Shown: positions 46,901 to 55,670 of the stretch, in pieces
How positions within the stretch are numbered: position 1 is the first letter of the stretch
Layout of the letters: every line of letters begins with the position of its first letter
NCBI GenBank assembly: GCA_040290295.1
Contig: PSMW01000018.1
Span: forward strand, 3,691 to 67,690
Direction: 5' to 3'
Length of the DNA: 64,000 bases
Origin: CAADGV01 sp040290295
GTDB taxonomy: Bacteria; Bacteroidota; Ignavibacteria; UBA10030; UBA6906
Translations under genes and position numbers: made by a program
Notes under the pieces: model-generated
Database searches by the model: none
What the model was told of the DNA's origin: nothing
Seen by the model: only the letters and a program-made list of their open reading frames with translations

Positions 46901-47708
46901 CATCCTGCGAATCGCCATCGCCGCCGACGAAATCTGCCAGCCACAGCGTTACGCCCGTCTTCTTGATTTCTTTCGTTCCATCGTTCTTGATTTCGTGAAT
47001 GAAGAAGACCGCGTCCGCTACCGACACCTGCGACCACTCCAAAGCACGATAGTCGATCAGCAATCCGAGTCCACGACGCGCGGGATCGGTCGTGTCCGGC
47101 GTGTAACGGAAGCGGTTGTAGTTGTCGTCGCCAACACGAGCAAACAACTCTTGATCGGCATTGAACTGATTCTTCCCAAAGAACCCATTCCACTTCCCTC
47201 GCCATCCCGGATCGTTTTGATCGGCAAGCTTGTCGGGCCAGAATGGGGGCCAGGTATTCGGCTCATCGCTCTTGGCAATCTTGCCGACTGCTGTGTTGAA
47301 GTATCCCGGGACGGGGTTCATGTTCCAATCGCCGCCGGTTGCAGGATTGGTGCGGAAGGCCGGAAGATCCACAATGCGCACGGTACGTCCCGTATCATCC
47401 ACCACTTCCCCTCCGACAAAAAGTGCAAGCAGCGCTACGTACACGCGCCCGGTATTTTTGGGCCACTCGTACGGCACACCTTGGCCTGCACCGGTTCTGC
47501 CTGAGAAACAGAAATTGAATACACTCGTGCGAAGATTGTTGCCGTCGATTTCCGTTCGGCGTCGAAGCGTCGGATCGACGCGCTCACGGCTGGGCACATG
47601 CTGCGCATGTGTTTCGGTTGCACTTCCCACCACCATAAGCACGAGCAAGCTGATGCCGACGATCGTCCTTAGCGAACCGTGTTTACCTTCCATCTTTCGT
47701 TGAACCAT
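43941..47708 (-). CDS. Giant T9SS-exported protein with calcium-binding-type Asp/Asn repeats
   Basis: 1255 residues. Signal peptide (IVGISLLVLMVVGSATETHAQ). From about residue 310 to 570 there are several acidic turns of the NxxDNDGD type (RIDNDGDSPE, DQIDNNHNGLIDED, GIDNNDNGEV, DNIDNDGNCEAD, GIDDDGDWNP), like thrombospondin-3 or EF-hand-like calcium loops. Fibronectin-like segments follow (VTLYWDEIAEQSVDRFL, FEGYRIYRATDPAFQDA, KYYYAVRAYDRG). The C-terminus VVPNPYVAAATWEEHNP...IRIYTVSGELV...GIYIYHVEA...GKFAIIK is a sorting tail. Function unknown; the setting, 14 bases after a TonB receptor and before a PorV, suggests a surface partner of the receptor. Confidence 0.82.
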   Translation of the reverse strand: MVQRKMEGKHGSLRTIVGISLLVLMVVGSATETHAQHVPSRERVDPTLRRRTEIDGNNLRTSVFNFCFSGRTGAGQGVPYEWPKNTGRVYVALLALFVGGEVVDDTGRTVRIVDLPAFRTNPATGGDWNMNPVPGYFNTAVGKIAKSDEPNTWPPFWPDKLADQNDPGWRGKWNGFFGKNQFNADQELFARVGDDNYNRFRYTPDTTDPARRGLGLLIDYRALEWSQVSVADAVFFIHEIKNDGTKEIKKTGVTLWLADFVGGDGDSQDDSPSFDLLLDVAFSLDSDGISSNPAFAGACVGAAATLYLETPGNAVDRIDNDGDSPEYASGPKVLPSLFAARLPGTSEEVSGDQIDNNHNGLIDEDSTYIPFGEQRGVGFADGIDNNDNGEVNSPVVTQAMINAALTDVWGRWPPNPENDTTFWPNNNRQFRQQSIHLIQVGVEDLNKRYKDNIDNDGNCEADLPRVTQGMVDTAARDPYRRYKVPGTNVVLYDLGPEDIGKKYINRDGLVVAGIDENIDELIDESRNNGIDDDGDWNPLTDDVGLDGAPDTHDFGEGDGKPTSGVGTPFPGEPNIDKTDVSEADQIGLTNVQYLPAGAINFTQTADVFFWAKFMIPGSFVNPALIPTGEYDLFVSSGIFPLNPGQIERISCAVVIGNAIRCPGNADFTGAKADALRKRTYALLAYEEDYQFAQAPLEPTVTAVATTNERGRPQVTLYWDEIAEQSVDRFLSGIPGAIGRDFEGYRIYRATDPAFQDAQKITDAYGNSAPWLRPVAQFDLVDGIRGVDSAVAFNGVHFYLGDDTGIQHTWTDTSVQAGQKYYYAVRAYDRGYRPLNIAPAESNLKISIDPITGKVKEFGKSIAIIVPEAPVAGYLPPNVSQIQQVAGSATGKVGFRVVDPSRVLNNHRYRVTFEDTTYRGRSGDPDTVRTKSFTLADITASSATPETLLARRNPNALDQLVAHGLQIVLNNDHRFGIDTARSRVSRPDAWKFTLPPWREGTVIAQQPPKDYTIVFGNVGIDTSTAFLIDDVNFIEVPAIPVNFTVRDPNANNARVRFAFFEQEGTGGPGVFSASYDPNIPGGLSDYILILDRYEGDTLKLSWACRALFDSARSAYRAGDTMTLVTYKAFSRRDVYEFSTIAQRIDQQKAKSELDKIKVVPNPYVAAATWEEHNPFPTGRGQRSIHFTHLPQRCTIRIYTVSGELVATIEHDSDLLDGTAEWNVLTRDQLQLAYGIYIYHVEAPGIGEKVGKFAIIK

Positions 47709-47722
47709 AGAAGCCCCAAGGA

Positions 47723-50539
47723 TTAGAAATTGATCTCAAGACCGAATTGAATTTGCCGCGGTTCGGAATAGAAATCCGGTCGCAGCAGATACTCTTCCAG
47801 CGTGTTGAGCCGATAGCCGCCGGAGAGACTCCCGATACCCAATGCAGCAGGTGTAGCACTGGCACGTCCCGTCTCGCCGTACACGCGAATTTCATTCCGG
47901 CGATCCAAAAGGTTAAAGACCTTCACGAACACACTTATGTTGAGAGGGTCGAATCGAAAACTCTTGTACGCGCGCAGATCGATGGTGTAATGCGCTGGAA
48001 GCCTGCGCGTATTGGTCGGGCGGTATGCATCGTTGCCGCGCGATTCCACTTGATTCAGCACCGGCGTGTACGGCAGCCCCGAACCGTACTGCCCGATGAG
48101 AAACACGCCCCAATCTGCTTCGCTCAGCCCGATCGACAGATTGGCCGTGTGTGTCTGATCCCAATCTAACGGCGCAAGCGTTACGCCCGAGATGACCGTT
48201 CCGCGATCATTGGTAGCGTATCGTGCTTGATCGGCTTGCTTGTCGGAGTTTACCCCTTCTGCAATCTGGAACGTGTAGGAGAAATTGAACGAGAGCATCT
48301 TCGACGGACGCTTAATGACGGTAAGCGTTATGCCGCGCGAATTCGCGTAGTCCTTATTGATGAACTGTGTGTAATAAACCGTCGCTGTTTGTCCCGTCGG
48401 GTCGATCACGGGAATCGGTGCGCTGGTCGAGGTCCAGTCACGCGTATCGCGATAGAAGCCGGTGATATCGAAGCTGATGTCGTCGGAGATCTGCTGCTGC
48501 AAGCCGAATTCGTACATCACCGTCTTCTGCGCGTTCAAGTCGGCGTTGCCGAACACGCCCTGGGTTCCACTGGCAGTCGTCACCTTGAACTCAGGTCGTT
48601 GGTACAAATCGCTGAACGACGGATACTGGAGAAAGTGCCCGTAGGAGAAGTGCAATATGCCGCGATCGGTAATCGGATACGAGATGCCGAAGCGCGGACT
48701 GATGCTTGTTTTGGGAGAAGCTTTTTTGTACCACCGGCTGCGTCGAGCCGCAACCACTGCGGGGTCACGTTGTTCGTCGTCGGACCTCACGCCGTCGCCG
48801 TTGAGGTCCACACGATTCTCTTGCTTGAATGGATTGTAGATGTTCGGGTCTTGCGGGTCTGCCAAGACGTCGCCCCGCGAGTTAAAGTAATCGAACCTCA
48901 CGCCGACATTCACGATCATCTGTTCATACTCCAGCTTGTCCTGCACATAGGCAGAAAATTCGATCGGCTGGCGCGTGTACTCCTGATAGAGCGGACCGGT
49001 ACGATCAGGTATCGCGGGAATCGGTCTGCCTTGCGCATCTTGCCCGTTGGTAACGTCGAACTCCTCGTAATAGAGGCGATGCAATCGCACCTCCGCGCCT
49101 GCCTTCAACTGATGGAGTTGGCTCAGTTGATCGGTGTAATCGAGTTTCGTTCCGCGTGTTTCGGTGTTGCGCTTGAAGTGATGGTTGTTCGTTCCTACCA
49201 CACGAAACTTGTAGCTTCCAGCGTTGGCTTGCAGCACGTCGGGATCGACGATATAGCGCGGGTCGAGGGGATTATCGAACAAGAACTCGCGGAATTGTTT
49301 GTAGAGATAATAGACATTGAGTGTGTAGAAGGAGGATCCACTCAGCGTGTGCGTCCACAAAGCCGTCAGGTTGTAGTTGCGATCGAATTTGTGAACGTCG
49401 CCCGTCGGGATCAAAAAGAAATCATGATTGTAGTCGCGGAAGTCGATTGCACTGCCAATGGCGCTGAGACTCAATTTCGTTCCGCCTCCAAACTGCGCCG
49501 TGAGTTTTGCTTGCCCCGAGCGACGAATCCGTCCGTTCATCGACATTGGGCGGTCGAGGTATTGCCGAGCGAGAAGATTTCCCGATGCATCGAAGACGGC
49601 AGCGTTGCCCGGAAGCGGCGTGCCGTCAGGATTCAGAATATTGTTCCCGTACAACCATCCGCTTGAGCGAAAATATCTGCCCGAGATGTAGAACGTGAAC
49701 GGCGTGCTCGGAATCGGACCACTCAAGCTCCCTTCGATGTTGTGAGTGGCAAACGGCTTCACCTCCTTTGAGTTGAAGAAGATACCATCGTCCTTCGTCA
49801 CGTAATTGCCGGTGTAGGTCGAAAGATTGCCCGCGAAATGCTGCTCGCCATCCTTGGTCACGATATTGACAATGCCCGACATCGCCTGCCCGTACTCGGC
49901 GTTGAACGTCCCACTGATGACCTGCAGCTCCTGCACAGAGTTGTTGTCCACCTGCACCGCCTGACTGTTATCGAACGCGTCCGTAATGGAGACGCCATCG
50001 ACCCAGTAGGCCACTTCGCTCGTGCGCCCACCACGAATGTGAATGCCCCCGTCTCGATCTTGCGTGATGCCGGCTTGCAGCGTGAGCACTTCCGAGACCT
50101 CGGAAACGGGTAGTGACTTGATTGTGCTTGCATCGACACGAGCCTCGCTGGAGGTGAGGTCTTTGCGCACGATCGGCCGTTCGGCGGTCACAATCACTTC
50201 TTCTGCTTGCACCACTTCGGGAACGAGCTGGAAATTTTGTGTCGTGGTCAGGTCAACCGAAACGTTCACACCCGTAACGGTCTTCTTGTTGTAGCCCACC
50301 GAACTCGCAACGAGTGTGTACGTACCGGGAGGAACATTGAGAATAAGATAGTACCCGTCAACATTTGTTGCGGCACCGAGGCTTGTCCCTTGCACAAGAA
50401 CCGACGCGCCGACCACAGGTTCTCCGGTTTGGGTGTCCTTCACCTGCCCCACGATCTTGCCCGTCGTTCCCGCCTTCAGCATCGCTGCACCGGCGGCAAG
50501 AGCAGCAACAAGAAGCAAGGCACGTTCGATCGCTTTCAT
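47723..50539 (-). CDS. TonB-dependent outer-membrane receptor (probable glucan transporter)
   Basis: 938 residues. Start at MKAIERALLLVAAL (ATG 50537-50539). Signal peptide, then a carboxypeptidase-regulatory-like domain (GKIVGQVKDTQTGEPVVGAS...VPPGTYTLVASSVGY), a plug domain (SEVLTLQAGITQDRDGGIHI, RGGRTSEVAYWVDGVSI, FNAEYGQAMSGIVNIVTKDG) and a 22-strand-type barrel ending FYSEPRQIQFGLEINF with terminal aromatic. The family imports large ligands with TonB energy. No SusD gene accompanies it; a parvulin lipoprotein gene precedes it by 7 bases. The glucan substrate is inferred from the operon. Confidence 0.9.
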   Translation of the reverse strand: MKAIERALLLVAALAAGAAMLKAGTTGKIVGQVKDTQTGEPVVGASVLVQGTSLGAATNVDGYYLILNVPPGTYTLVASSVGYNKKTVTGVNVSVDLTTTQNFQLVPEVVQAEEVIVTAERPIVRKDLTSSEARVDASTIKSLPVSEVSEVLTLQAGITQDRDGGIHIRGGRTSEVAYWVDGVSITDAFDNSQAVQVDNNSVQELQVISGTFNAEYGQAMSGIVNIVTKDGEQHFAGNLSTYTGNYVTKDDGIFFNSKEVKPFATHNIEGSLSGPIPSTPFTFYISGRYFRSSGWLYGNNILNPDGTPLPGNAAVFDASGNLLARQYLDRPMSMNGRIRRSGQAKLTAQFGGGTKLSLSAIGSAIDFRDYNHDFFLIPTGDVHKFDRNYNLTALWTHTLSGSSFYTLNVYYLYKQFREFLFDNPLDPRYIVDPDVLQANAGSYKFRVVGTNNHHFKRNTETRGTKLDYTDQLSQLHQLKAGAEVRLHRLYYEEFDVTNGQDAQGRPIPAIPDRTGPLYQEYTRQPIEFSAYVQDKLEYEQMIVNVGVRFDYFNSRGDVLADPQDPNIYNPFKQENRVDLNGDGVRSDDEQRDPAVVAARRSRWYKKASPKTSISPRFGISYPITDRGILHFSYGHFLQYPSFSDLYQRPEFKVTTASGTQGVFGNADLNAQKTVMYEFGLQQQISDDISFDITGFYRDTRDWTSTSAPIPVIDPTGQTATVYYTQFINKDYANSRGITLTVIKRPSKMLSFNFSYTFQIAEGVNSDKQADQARYATNDRGTVISGVTLAPLDWDQTHTANLSIGLSEADWGVFLIGQYGSGLPYTPVLNQVESRGNDAYRPTNTRRLPAHYTIDLRAYKSFRFDPLNISVFVKVFNLLDRRNEIRVYGETGRASATPAALGIGSLSGGYRLNTLEEYLLRPDFYSEPRQIQFGLEINF

Positions 50540-50546
50540 ACGGCAT

Positions 50547-52232
50547 TTACCTCTTTGCTTGATGGTCTGTGGTGATCGTGATGGTTTCAAGAACGGCAGT
50601 ATTGATGGTGATGGAAGAACGAGAACGCAACTTGCTCAACGCTGAACGCACCGCTTCAATCTTCCGTTGCGGAAGCAAGCCCGCGATCACATCCTCACGT
50701 GCTTCTGCATACGACTTCGGCCGTCCCGGTTTTTTCTCCAAGATCTTGAAGATTGCCCAGTACGGATCGACCCGTTCTGGACCGAGCAGTTCGCCGATGG
50801 ATGCCTTGAAAAATTTTTCGCCCATCGGTCCGAACGTTGCTTGCGTACCGAATCCCAACTCGCCGCCGCGTTTGGCAGCCCATAACCGAATCGAGTGGGT
50901 GCGCGCCAAGGTCGCGAAGTCCGCTCCTCGATCGAGCTTCCGCCGCAAAGCTTTTGCTTCTTCCTCCGTTCGAACGAGAATTTCCGCAACATTCACTTCC
51001 GGGGGATACGCGTAGTACTGTTTGTTTGCCTGATAGACCGAATCCAGCAGCCGCGCGTCCCAACCACTGTTGCCAACTGTATCCTCAACGGTATCCGCCC
51101 ACCGGCGCAGCAAGAACCGTTGCCGAACGTTGGCAACCTGTCCCCGAACGGTCGAATCGTTTTCCAGGCCCATTGCTCTGGCGCGCTCCAACATAACCTC
51201 ACGCGCAGCAAGACCGATCGCGACGTCCTTCACATCATCGGTCGAGCGGACACGCCGGCGTTGTTTTTCGGTCGTCCACTCCACGCGGGCGATGAATTCC
51301 CCGACCGACCACGTTCCTCTCGTCGTTTGCATGAACCTCATCGTCGAGATGTTCTGAGCCAAAGCATGCTGCTCACGCTCAGGCGTTTCGTTGCGAACGA
51401 GGATGCCCCAATGCTTGAAAACCTCGTTGACCGCCTGCTCGTTGAACGATGGTGCGAGACCCTTCACAATTTCGTCTGCTGCCCTTCGTACGAGGCGATC
51501 GATCTTCTTTTCCTGAACGCGATCGGCAAGCTTTTGCAGCACGTTGAAATAGTCGGACTCCGATGCAAGCGGTTGCACCATGCGCGACTCGGGCTTGACG
51601 ATAGCGTACCCGATCCGCAGCTTGATGGGGTCGGAGACTGTTCCGAGCGGAAGCGTGAAGGCGGCTTGCTCCAATGCTGTTTCCATCTCTCCCCAACCAA
51701 ACACGCCCAGGTAACCGCCATTCGTCGCCAGTCCGGGATCTTCGAAGACCTCCCGTGCAAGCGACTCGAACGTTTCGCCGCGTTCGAGTCGGCGTTTCAA
51801 CTCCCAAGCGCCTTTCTCGGTTTTTGCGTAGAGATAGCGGGCGCTTGCCTTTGTATTGTAAAAACGGAACTCGTCCTGTACTTCTCGGTCGGTGATCGTG
51901 ATCGTATCGAAACTGATGCGGCGTGCATATCCATCGAGCAGCGCTTGCGCAAGCGCCTCGTCCATGCGCCTGCGATACACGGAATCGCGATCCATTCCTC
52001 GCCGTGCGAGGTCTTTGTACATCAGTTCTTCATTGATCATGTTGTTCAGTACTTCGAGGCGCAATTTGATATTATCGCGTTTGCCGCCCTGTGCGAGATA
52101 TTGCTCGTACCGTTTCTGAAACTGGTCGGAGGTAATGCGAACTTCATCGACCTCCGCAACGATTGTTCCTTTCTCCCTGCTGCAACCTATGAAGGAAAGC
52201 GCAGCCGCAAACACAACAGCCCATCGTTTCAT
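50547..52232 (-). CDS. Periplasmic peptidyl-prolyl isomerase lipoprotein with two parvulin-like domains (SurA/PrsA-like)
   Basis: 561 residues from the ATG at 52230-52232, which shares one base with the amylase stop (TGATG). Lipoprotein signal with lipobox ending LSFIGC near residue 18. N-terminal SurA_N-like helices (VDEVRITSDQFQKRYEQYL, NMINEELMYKDLARRG). First rotamase-like domain at about residues 125-220 (SARYLYAKTEKGA...LGVFGWGEMETALEQAAF), second near the C-terminus (VNVAEILVRTEEEAKALR...GGELGFGTQATFGPMGEKFF). Such proteins fold outer-membrane barrels; its place directly before the TonB receptor suggests it assists that receptor or the PorV barrel. Confidence 0.87.
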   Translation of the reverse strand: MKRWAVVFAAALSFIGCSREKGTIVAEVDEVRITSDQFQKRYEQYLAQGGKRDNIKLRLEVLNNMINEELMYKDLARRGMDRDSVYRRRMDEALAQALLDGYARRISFDTITITDREVQDEFRFYNTKASARYLYAKTEKGAWELKRRLERGETFESLAREVFEDPGLATNGGYLGVFGWGEMETALEQAAFTLPLGTVSDPIKLRIGYAIVKPESRMVQPLASESDYFNVLQKLADRVQEKKIDRLVRRAADEIVKGLAPSFNEQAVNEVFKHWGILVRNETPEREQHALAQNISTMRFMQTTRGTWSVGEFIARVEWTTEKQRRRVRSTDDVKDVAIGLAAREVMLERARAMGLENDSTVRGQVANVRQRFLLRRWADTVEDTVGNSGWDARLLDSVYQANKQYYAYPPEVNVAEILVRTEEEAKALRRKLDRGADFATLARTHSIRLWAAKRGGELGFGTQATFGPMGEKFFKASIGELLGPERVDPYWAIFKILEKKPGRPKSYAEAREDVIAGLLPQRKIEAVRSALSKLRSRSSITINTAVLETITITTDHQAKR

Positions 52233-54112
52233 CACTGCGTCATTGCCTGCAGAACGACACCGGACTTTCCCTTCAACGTGAGTGTTAGCGTATGGGCGGT
52301 CGTCATAACTGTGGTCGTATCGAACACATTCTTCCATGCCAGCGCCGACAACGGTGGATCGAGGGGAATGGTTATGCGTTGCGTCATCATAGCGTTGTTC
52401 AACACGACGAGGACACGTTCCTTGTTGTACTGGCGAGCGTACGCAAGAACGTCAAGAGTATCGTCGGCCATGATGGTTTTGTACTCTCCCAATCTCAACG
52501 CATCGCTCGATCGCCGCAGAGCAATGCAGTGGGCATAGTGCGCAAACAGTGTCGAGTCGAATCGATTTACGTCGTTCGGACGAGGCAAACCGAACGGATG
52601 ATGTTGCTCGTTGTCGTAGACCATATCTTTCCAGAGCATGGGCTTGCGGTCGTCGGGATCGTCGGCACCCCACATGCCCGCTTCATCCCCGTAGTACACT
52701 GCCGGCGCACCGACATACGTCATCTGGAAGAGAACAATCAGCTTCTGGGTCTTTCTTTCTTCTTCGTTGGGCTTGCGAACGTGATACTCTCTTGCGTTGG
52801 CTACGCTGGTTTCGCTACCATCGTATCGCGTATCGGGATTGACGATTTGCGAGGCAAGGCGATCAGTATCGTGGCTGTCCAGCACGTTCATCAGCACGCC
52901 GTTGGCATCATCGCGGTATTCGGCGCGAAGACTATCCAGACGATAGGCAAAAGTGCGAGCGCTGATTTTTAGGTTCCTCGCCTTGAAGAAATAGCCGACC
53001 TCACGCGCCAAGCGATAGTTCATCACGGCATCGAACGCATCGCCTGCAAGCCACGGCGCAGCATTGAACATGCGTTCCTTGGAGTAATCTTCCCACCATA
53101 CTTCACCCACAAGATATGCCTCGGGGTTGATGGAACGAACCCACGTACGGAAGTCGCGCCAGAACGGAAGCGCCACCATCTCTGCAACGTCGAGCCGCCA
53201 CCCATCGATGCCGTCGGAAGGATCGCCATCGCCGTTGGGATCCATCCATCGGCGGACAATGGCTCGGATGTGTTCGCTCACGGGTGCGACAAATCCGTTT
53301 TCGTCTTCTCGCAGCTCGGGGAGTTCTCGAACGTCATACCACCCCTTGTACCGAAACTCATCTTCGGGCGTCGTTGGATCATCGAACGCAGTGATGGTGA
53401 ACCACTCTTTGTACTTCGACTTCTGCCCGTTACCCCGAACATCCTCGAATGCCCAGAAGGTCAGCCCCACATGATTGAACACGCCGTCGATAATGACCCG
53501 GATGCCGCGCTTGTGTGCTTCTGCAAGCAGCTTCAGAAAAAGTTTGTCGGAAGCGCTCCACTGCCACGTCGCTGGGTCAGACGGGTCTTCACGACTCCAG
53601 AGGCGGCGATCCCCTTCAGGGTCAGGTCCAAAATTGTTGTCGATGTGATGGTACATCGTCGCATCATATTTGTGGAGCGAGGGGGACTCGAAGAGCGGAT
53701 TGAAGTAGAGGGCGTTGATACCGAGATCTTGGAGGTAGTCAAGTTTGTCGAGCACGCCCTGAAGATCACCGCCGTACCGACGTTGTTGCGCGTTGTAGTA
53801 GAATCCTTTACCGTTTGCTTCTTCCCATGGTTGCAGCTTGTACCAATCTGCCGTCCATCGGGAGACGTGCCATGTGGCCGGTTCGTCGTGGGGCCAAGCG
53901 CCGCGGATATCATTGACCGTCGGGTCGTTCTTCACGTCGCCGTTGCGGAATCGTTCCGGAAAAATTTGATACCACACAGCATGCTTTGCCCACGCAGGTA
54001 CATCGGCGAGAGTCGCGGCAGAAGAAGGCGGATGGAACGCGAGTGCGCGATCCACCAGAAGGATTCCTAAGAGACAATACGGAATGGCGAAACGCAGTAG
54101 CAATTCGTTCAC
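52232..54112 (-). CDS. Exported GH13 neopullulanase/cyclomaltodextrinase-like amylase
   Basis: 626 residues from a GTG at 54110-54112 that overlaps the lacI stop (GTGA). N-terminal hydrophobic signal (LLRFAIPYCLLGILLVDRAL). GH13 barrel starting HAVWYQIFPERFRNGD with complete regions: VIIDGVFNHVGLTFWAFED, IDGWRLDVAEMV, YLVGEVWWEDY and NVLDSHDTDR. Similar throughout to the broken gene at 35406-36850, which lacks a signal peptide. No T9SS tail, so it probably works in the periplasm on maltodextrins brought in by the outer-membrane receptor. Enzymes of this type cleave cyclodextrins, pullulan and maltodextrins. Confidence 0.9.
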   Translation of the reverse strand: MNELLLRFAIPYCLLGILLVDRALAFHPPSSAATLADVPAWAKHAVWYQIFPERFRNGDVKNDPTVNDIRGAWPHDEPATWHVSRWTADWYKLQPWEEANGKGFYYNAQQRRYGGDLQGVLDKLDYLQDLGINALYFNPLFESPSLHKYDATMYHHIDNNFGPDPEGDRRLWSREDPSDPATWQWSASDKLFLKLLAEAHKRGIRVIIDGVFNHVGLTFWAFEDVRGNGQKSKYKEWFTITAFDDPTTPEDEFRYKGWYDVRELPELREDENGFVAPVSEHIRAIVRRWMDPNGDGDPSDGIDGWRLDVAEMVALPFWRDFRTWVRSINPEAYLVGEVWWEDYSKERMFNAAPWLAGDAFDAVMNYRLAREVGYFFKARNLKISARTFAYRLDSLRAEYRDDANGVLMNVLDSHDTDRLASQIVNPDTRYDGSETSVANAREYHVRKPNEEERKTQKLIVLFQMTYVGAPAVYYGDEAGMWGADDPDDRKPMLWKDMVYDNEQHHPFGLPRPNDVNRFDSTLFAHYAHCIALRRSSDALRLGEYKTIMADDTLDVLAYARQYNKERVLVVLNNAMMTQRITIPLDPPLSALAWKNVFDTTTVMTTAHTLTLTLKGKSGVVLQAMTQ

Positions 54113-55182
54113 GTGTTCGGTTCTCCGAGTTCTATACCGCCGCTCATGGTCGGCTGTTCCATCGACAAGTAAGCACCACACGTTCTTCGTACGATCAACT
54201 CCGGCAAGAAGGTCGAAAGCCGCGGAGGTGCATCGGGATGCTTCATCCGTTCGACAAGCATCTGTAGCGCAATGGAACCCATCGTATGCATTGGCTGTCG
54301 GACGGTCGTGAGTTGTGCGTGCTTTGCCAACTCGATATCATCAAAACCGACAATGGCAACATCTTCGGGCACACCTACACCGAGTTCGCCAGCAGCTTCC
54401 AACGCACCCATTGCCTGCACATCGCTGGCGATGAACACCGCTGTGATACGATGCGAACCGTGGGAACGGCGAAGCATTTCCTTCATGGATTCATAGCCCG
54501 CCTCGCGGTTGAATCCATCTTGCTTTCCGTTGGATGAGATAATGACGCGCTCTAGACTGAACGGAATCCCCGCCTCTTCGAGTGCCAGTTTATATCCGTC
54601 GAGGCGTTCACGCGCGGGCACAGTCTCCAAGCTCGCGTTGATCATGCCGATATTTCGATGTCCCAAGCTGATCAAGTGACGCGTTGCCTGCATCGCGCCT
54701 TCTTTGTTCTTCACCAGAAGTGAATCGAACTTCTCGTGAAAGCAATCCACCATCACCAACGGCAGCTTCATGTGTTCGAACTTGCTGACGTACGTTTCAG
54801 GAAACTGCATCGAGAAGAACATCACGCCGTCGACGCGCCCGCCGTGCAACGAGCGCCGTAGATAGTACTCCGCTTGCCCCGGATTATTGACCCCATAGAG
54901 AATCAAGTCGATCCCCAAGTCCGCCGCTTTGTCCTGAACGCCTTGAAGAACTTCGATGAAGAAATAGTTGGTGAAGAATGGAATGATGGCGGAAACGGTG
55001 TTTGCCTTCCGCGAGGCAAGCCGTTGTGCATGAGCATGCGGCTGGTAACTTAGCCGTTTGGCTACCGCAAGTACCTTCTCTCGCGTCTTGGGTGCTACAC
55101 TCGGATGGTTGTTCAAACATCGCGAAACCGTACCGATGCCGACACCAGCCTCCCGAGCAAGATCGTATATGGTTATCTTCAT
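54109..55182 (-). CDS. LacI-family transcriptional regulator
   Basis: 357 residues from MKITIYDLAREAG (ATG 55180-55182), the canonical LacI start; the frame remains open upstream, but there it covers the promoter and operator. HTH: IYDLAREAGVGIGTVSRCLNN, hinge RLSYQPHAHAQRLASRK, then a periplasmic-binding-protein-like sugar domain (VSAIIPFFTNYFFIEVLQG, VDGVMFFSMQFPE, AVFIASDVQAMGALEAAGEL, IVGFDDIELAKHAQLTTVRQ). The operator TGGAAGCGCTTCCA lies just upstream, so it is probably autoregulated and also controls the operon at 36850. Effector not known; a malto-oligosaccharide is likely from context. Confidence 0.93.
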   Translation of the reverse strand: MKITIYDLAREAGVGIGTVSRCLNNHPSVAPKTREKVLAVAKRLSYQPHAHAQRLASRKANTVSAIIPFFTNYFFIEVLQGVQDKAADLGIDLILYGVNNPGQAEYYLRRSLHGGRVDGVMFFSMQFPETYVSKFEHMKLPLVMVDCFHEKFDSLLVKNKEGAMQATRHLISLGHRNIGMINASLETVPARERLDGYKLALEEAGIPFSLERVIISSNGKQDGFNREAGYESMKEMLRRSHGSHRITAVFIASDVQAMGALEAAGELGVGVPEDVAIVGFDDIELAKHAQLTTVRQPMHTMGSIALQMLVERMKHPDAPPRLSTFLPELIVRRTCGAYLSMEQPTMSGGIELGEPNT

Positions 55183-55218
55183 TTTGAAAAAGAAGGTCGT
55201 GATCGGACGAAACATCCT

Positions 55219-55232
55219 TGGAAGCGCTTCCA
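55219..55232. promoter_or_regulatory. Predicted LacI-family operator of the lacI operon
   Basis: Perfect palindrome TGGAAGCGCTTCCA, one base downstream of the -10 hexamer and overlapping the expected transcription start. Same sequence and same position relative to the promoter as 36939-36952. Confidence 0.78.
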
Positions 55233-55233
55233 G

Positions 55234-55263
55234 AAGATAAGGTTTATTTCCCGATTTTGTCAA
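55234..55263 (-). promoter_or_regulatory. Predicted sigma70-type promoter of the lacI operon
   Basis: Minus strand: TTGACA (55258-55263), 18-base spacer, TATCTT (55234-55239). Transcription would start near 55227, giving a leader of about 45 bases before the lacI ATG. Confidence 0.65.
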
Positions 55264-55670
55264 GTGCTTTCTTGCCTGTACTTCGAGACGATCGACACTG
55301 CACCGACAAGTTCTTCTTCAACGATTCGCTGAGTGGATCTCTGTTCTTGCGCCAACTCTTCACTGAGCATTGTGCATGACGAAGACATCCCTCTTTCGGA
55401 AATGGCAATGATGCTGTGCGAGTCAAGCTCACACACACAATTTGGACAGCGAGTTGGAAAAACTTCTTCACAGACAAATTTCTGTTGGAGCGTTTCTGAT
55501 GTTGGAACTTCCAGATCGAGCGTGAACGAGCGTGGAGAGATGGCACAGCAACCTAACGTCGAGCAAGGTTCTACGACGCGAACGTACTCGATGTCTTGGC
55601 CGAGTGTGAAGAACTGACACGCAAGGACACAAGACCAGGCATGCCGTGCGCTAAAGGTGTGCGACGCTTG

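Noticed and set aside
48227..49666. 479-codon plus-strand open frame opposite the TonB receptor
   Set aside because: The receptor is unambiguous; the antisense frame shows no recognisable motif.
50895..52538. 547-codon plus-strand open frame opposite the parvulin lipoprotein gene
   Set aside because: The minus-strand frame has lipobox and two rotamase-like domains; the plus frame has no domain, signal or ribosome site.
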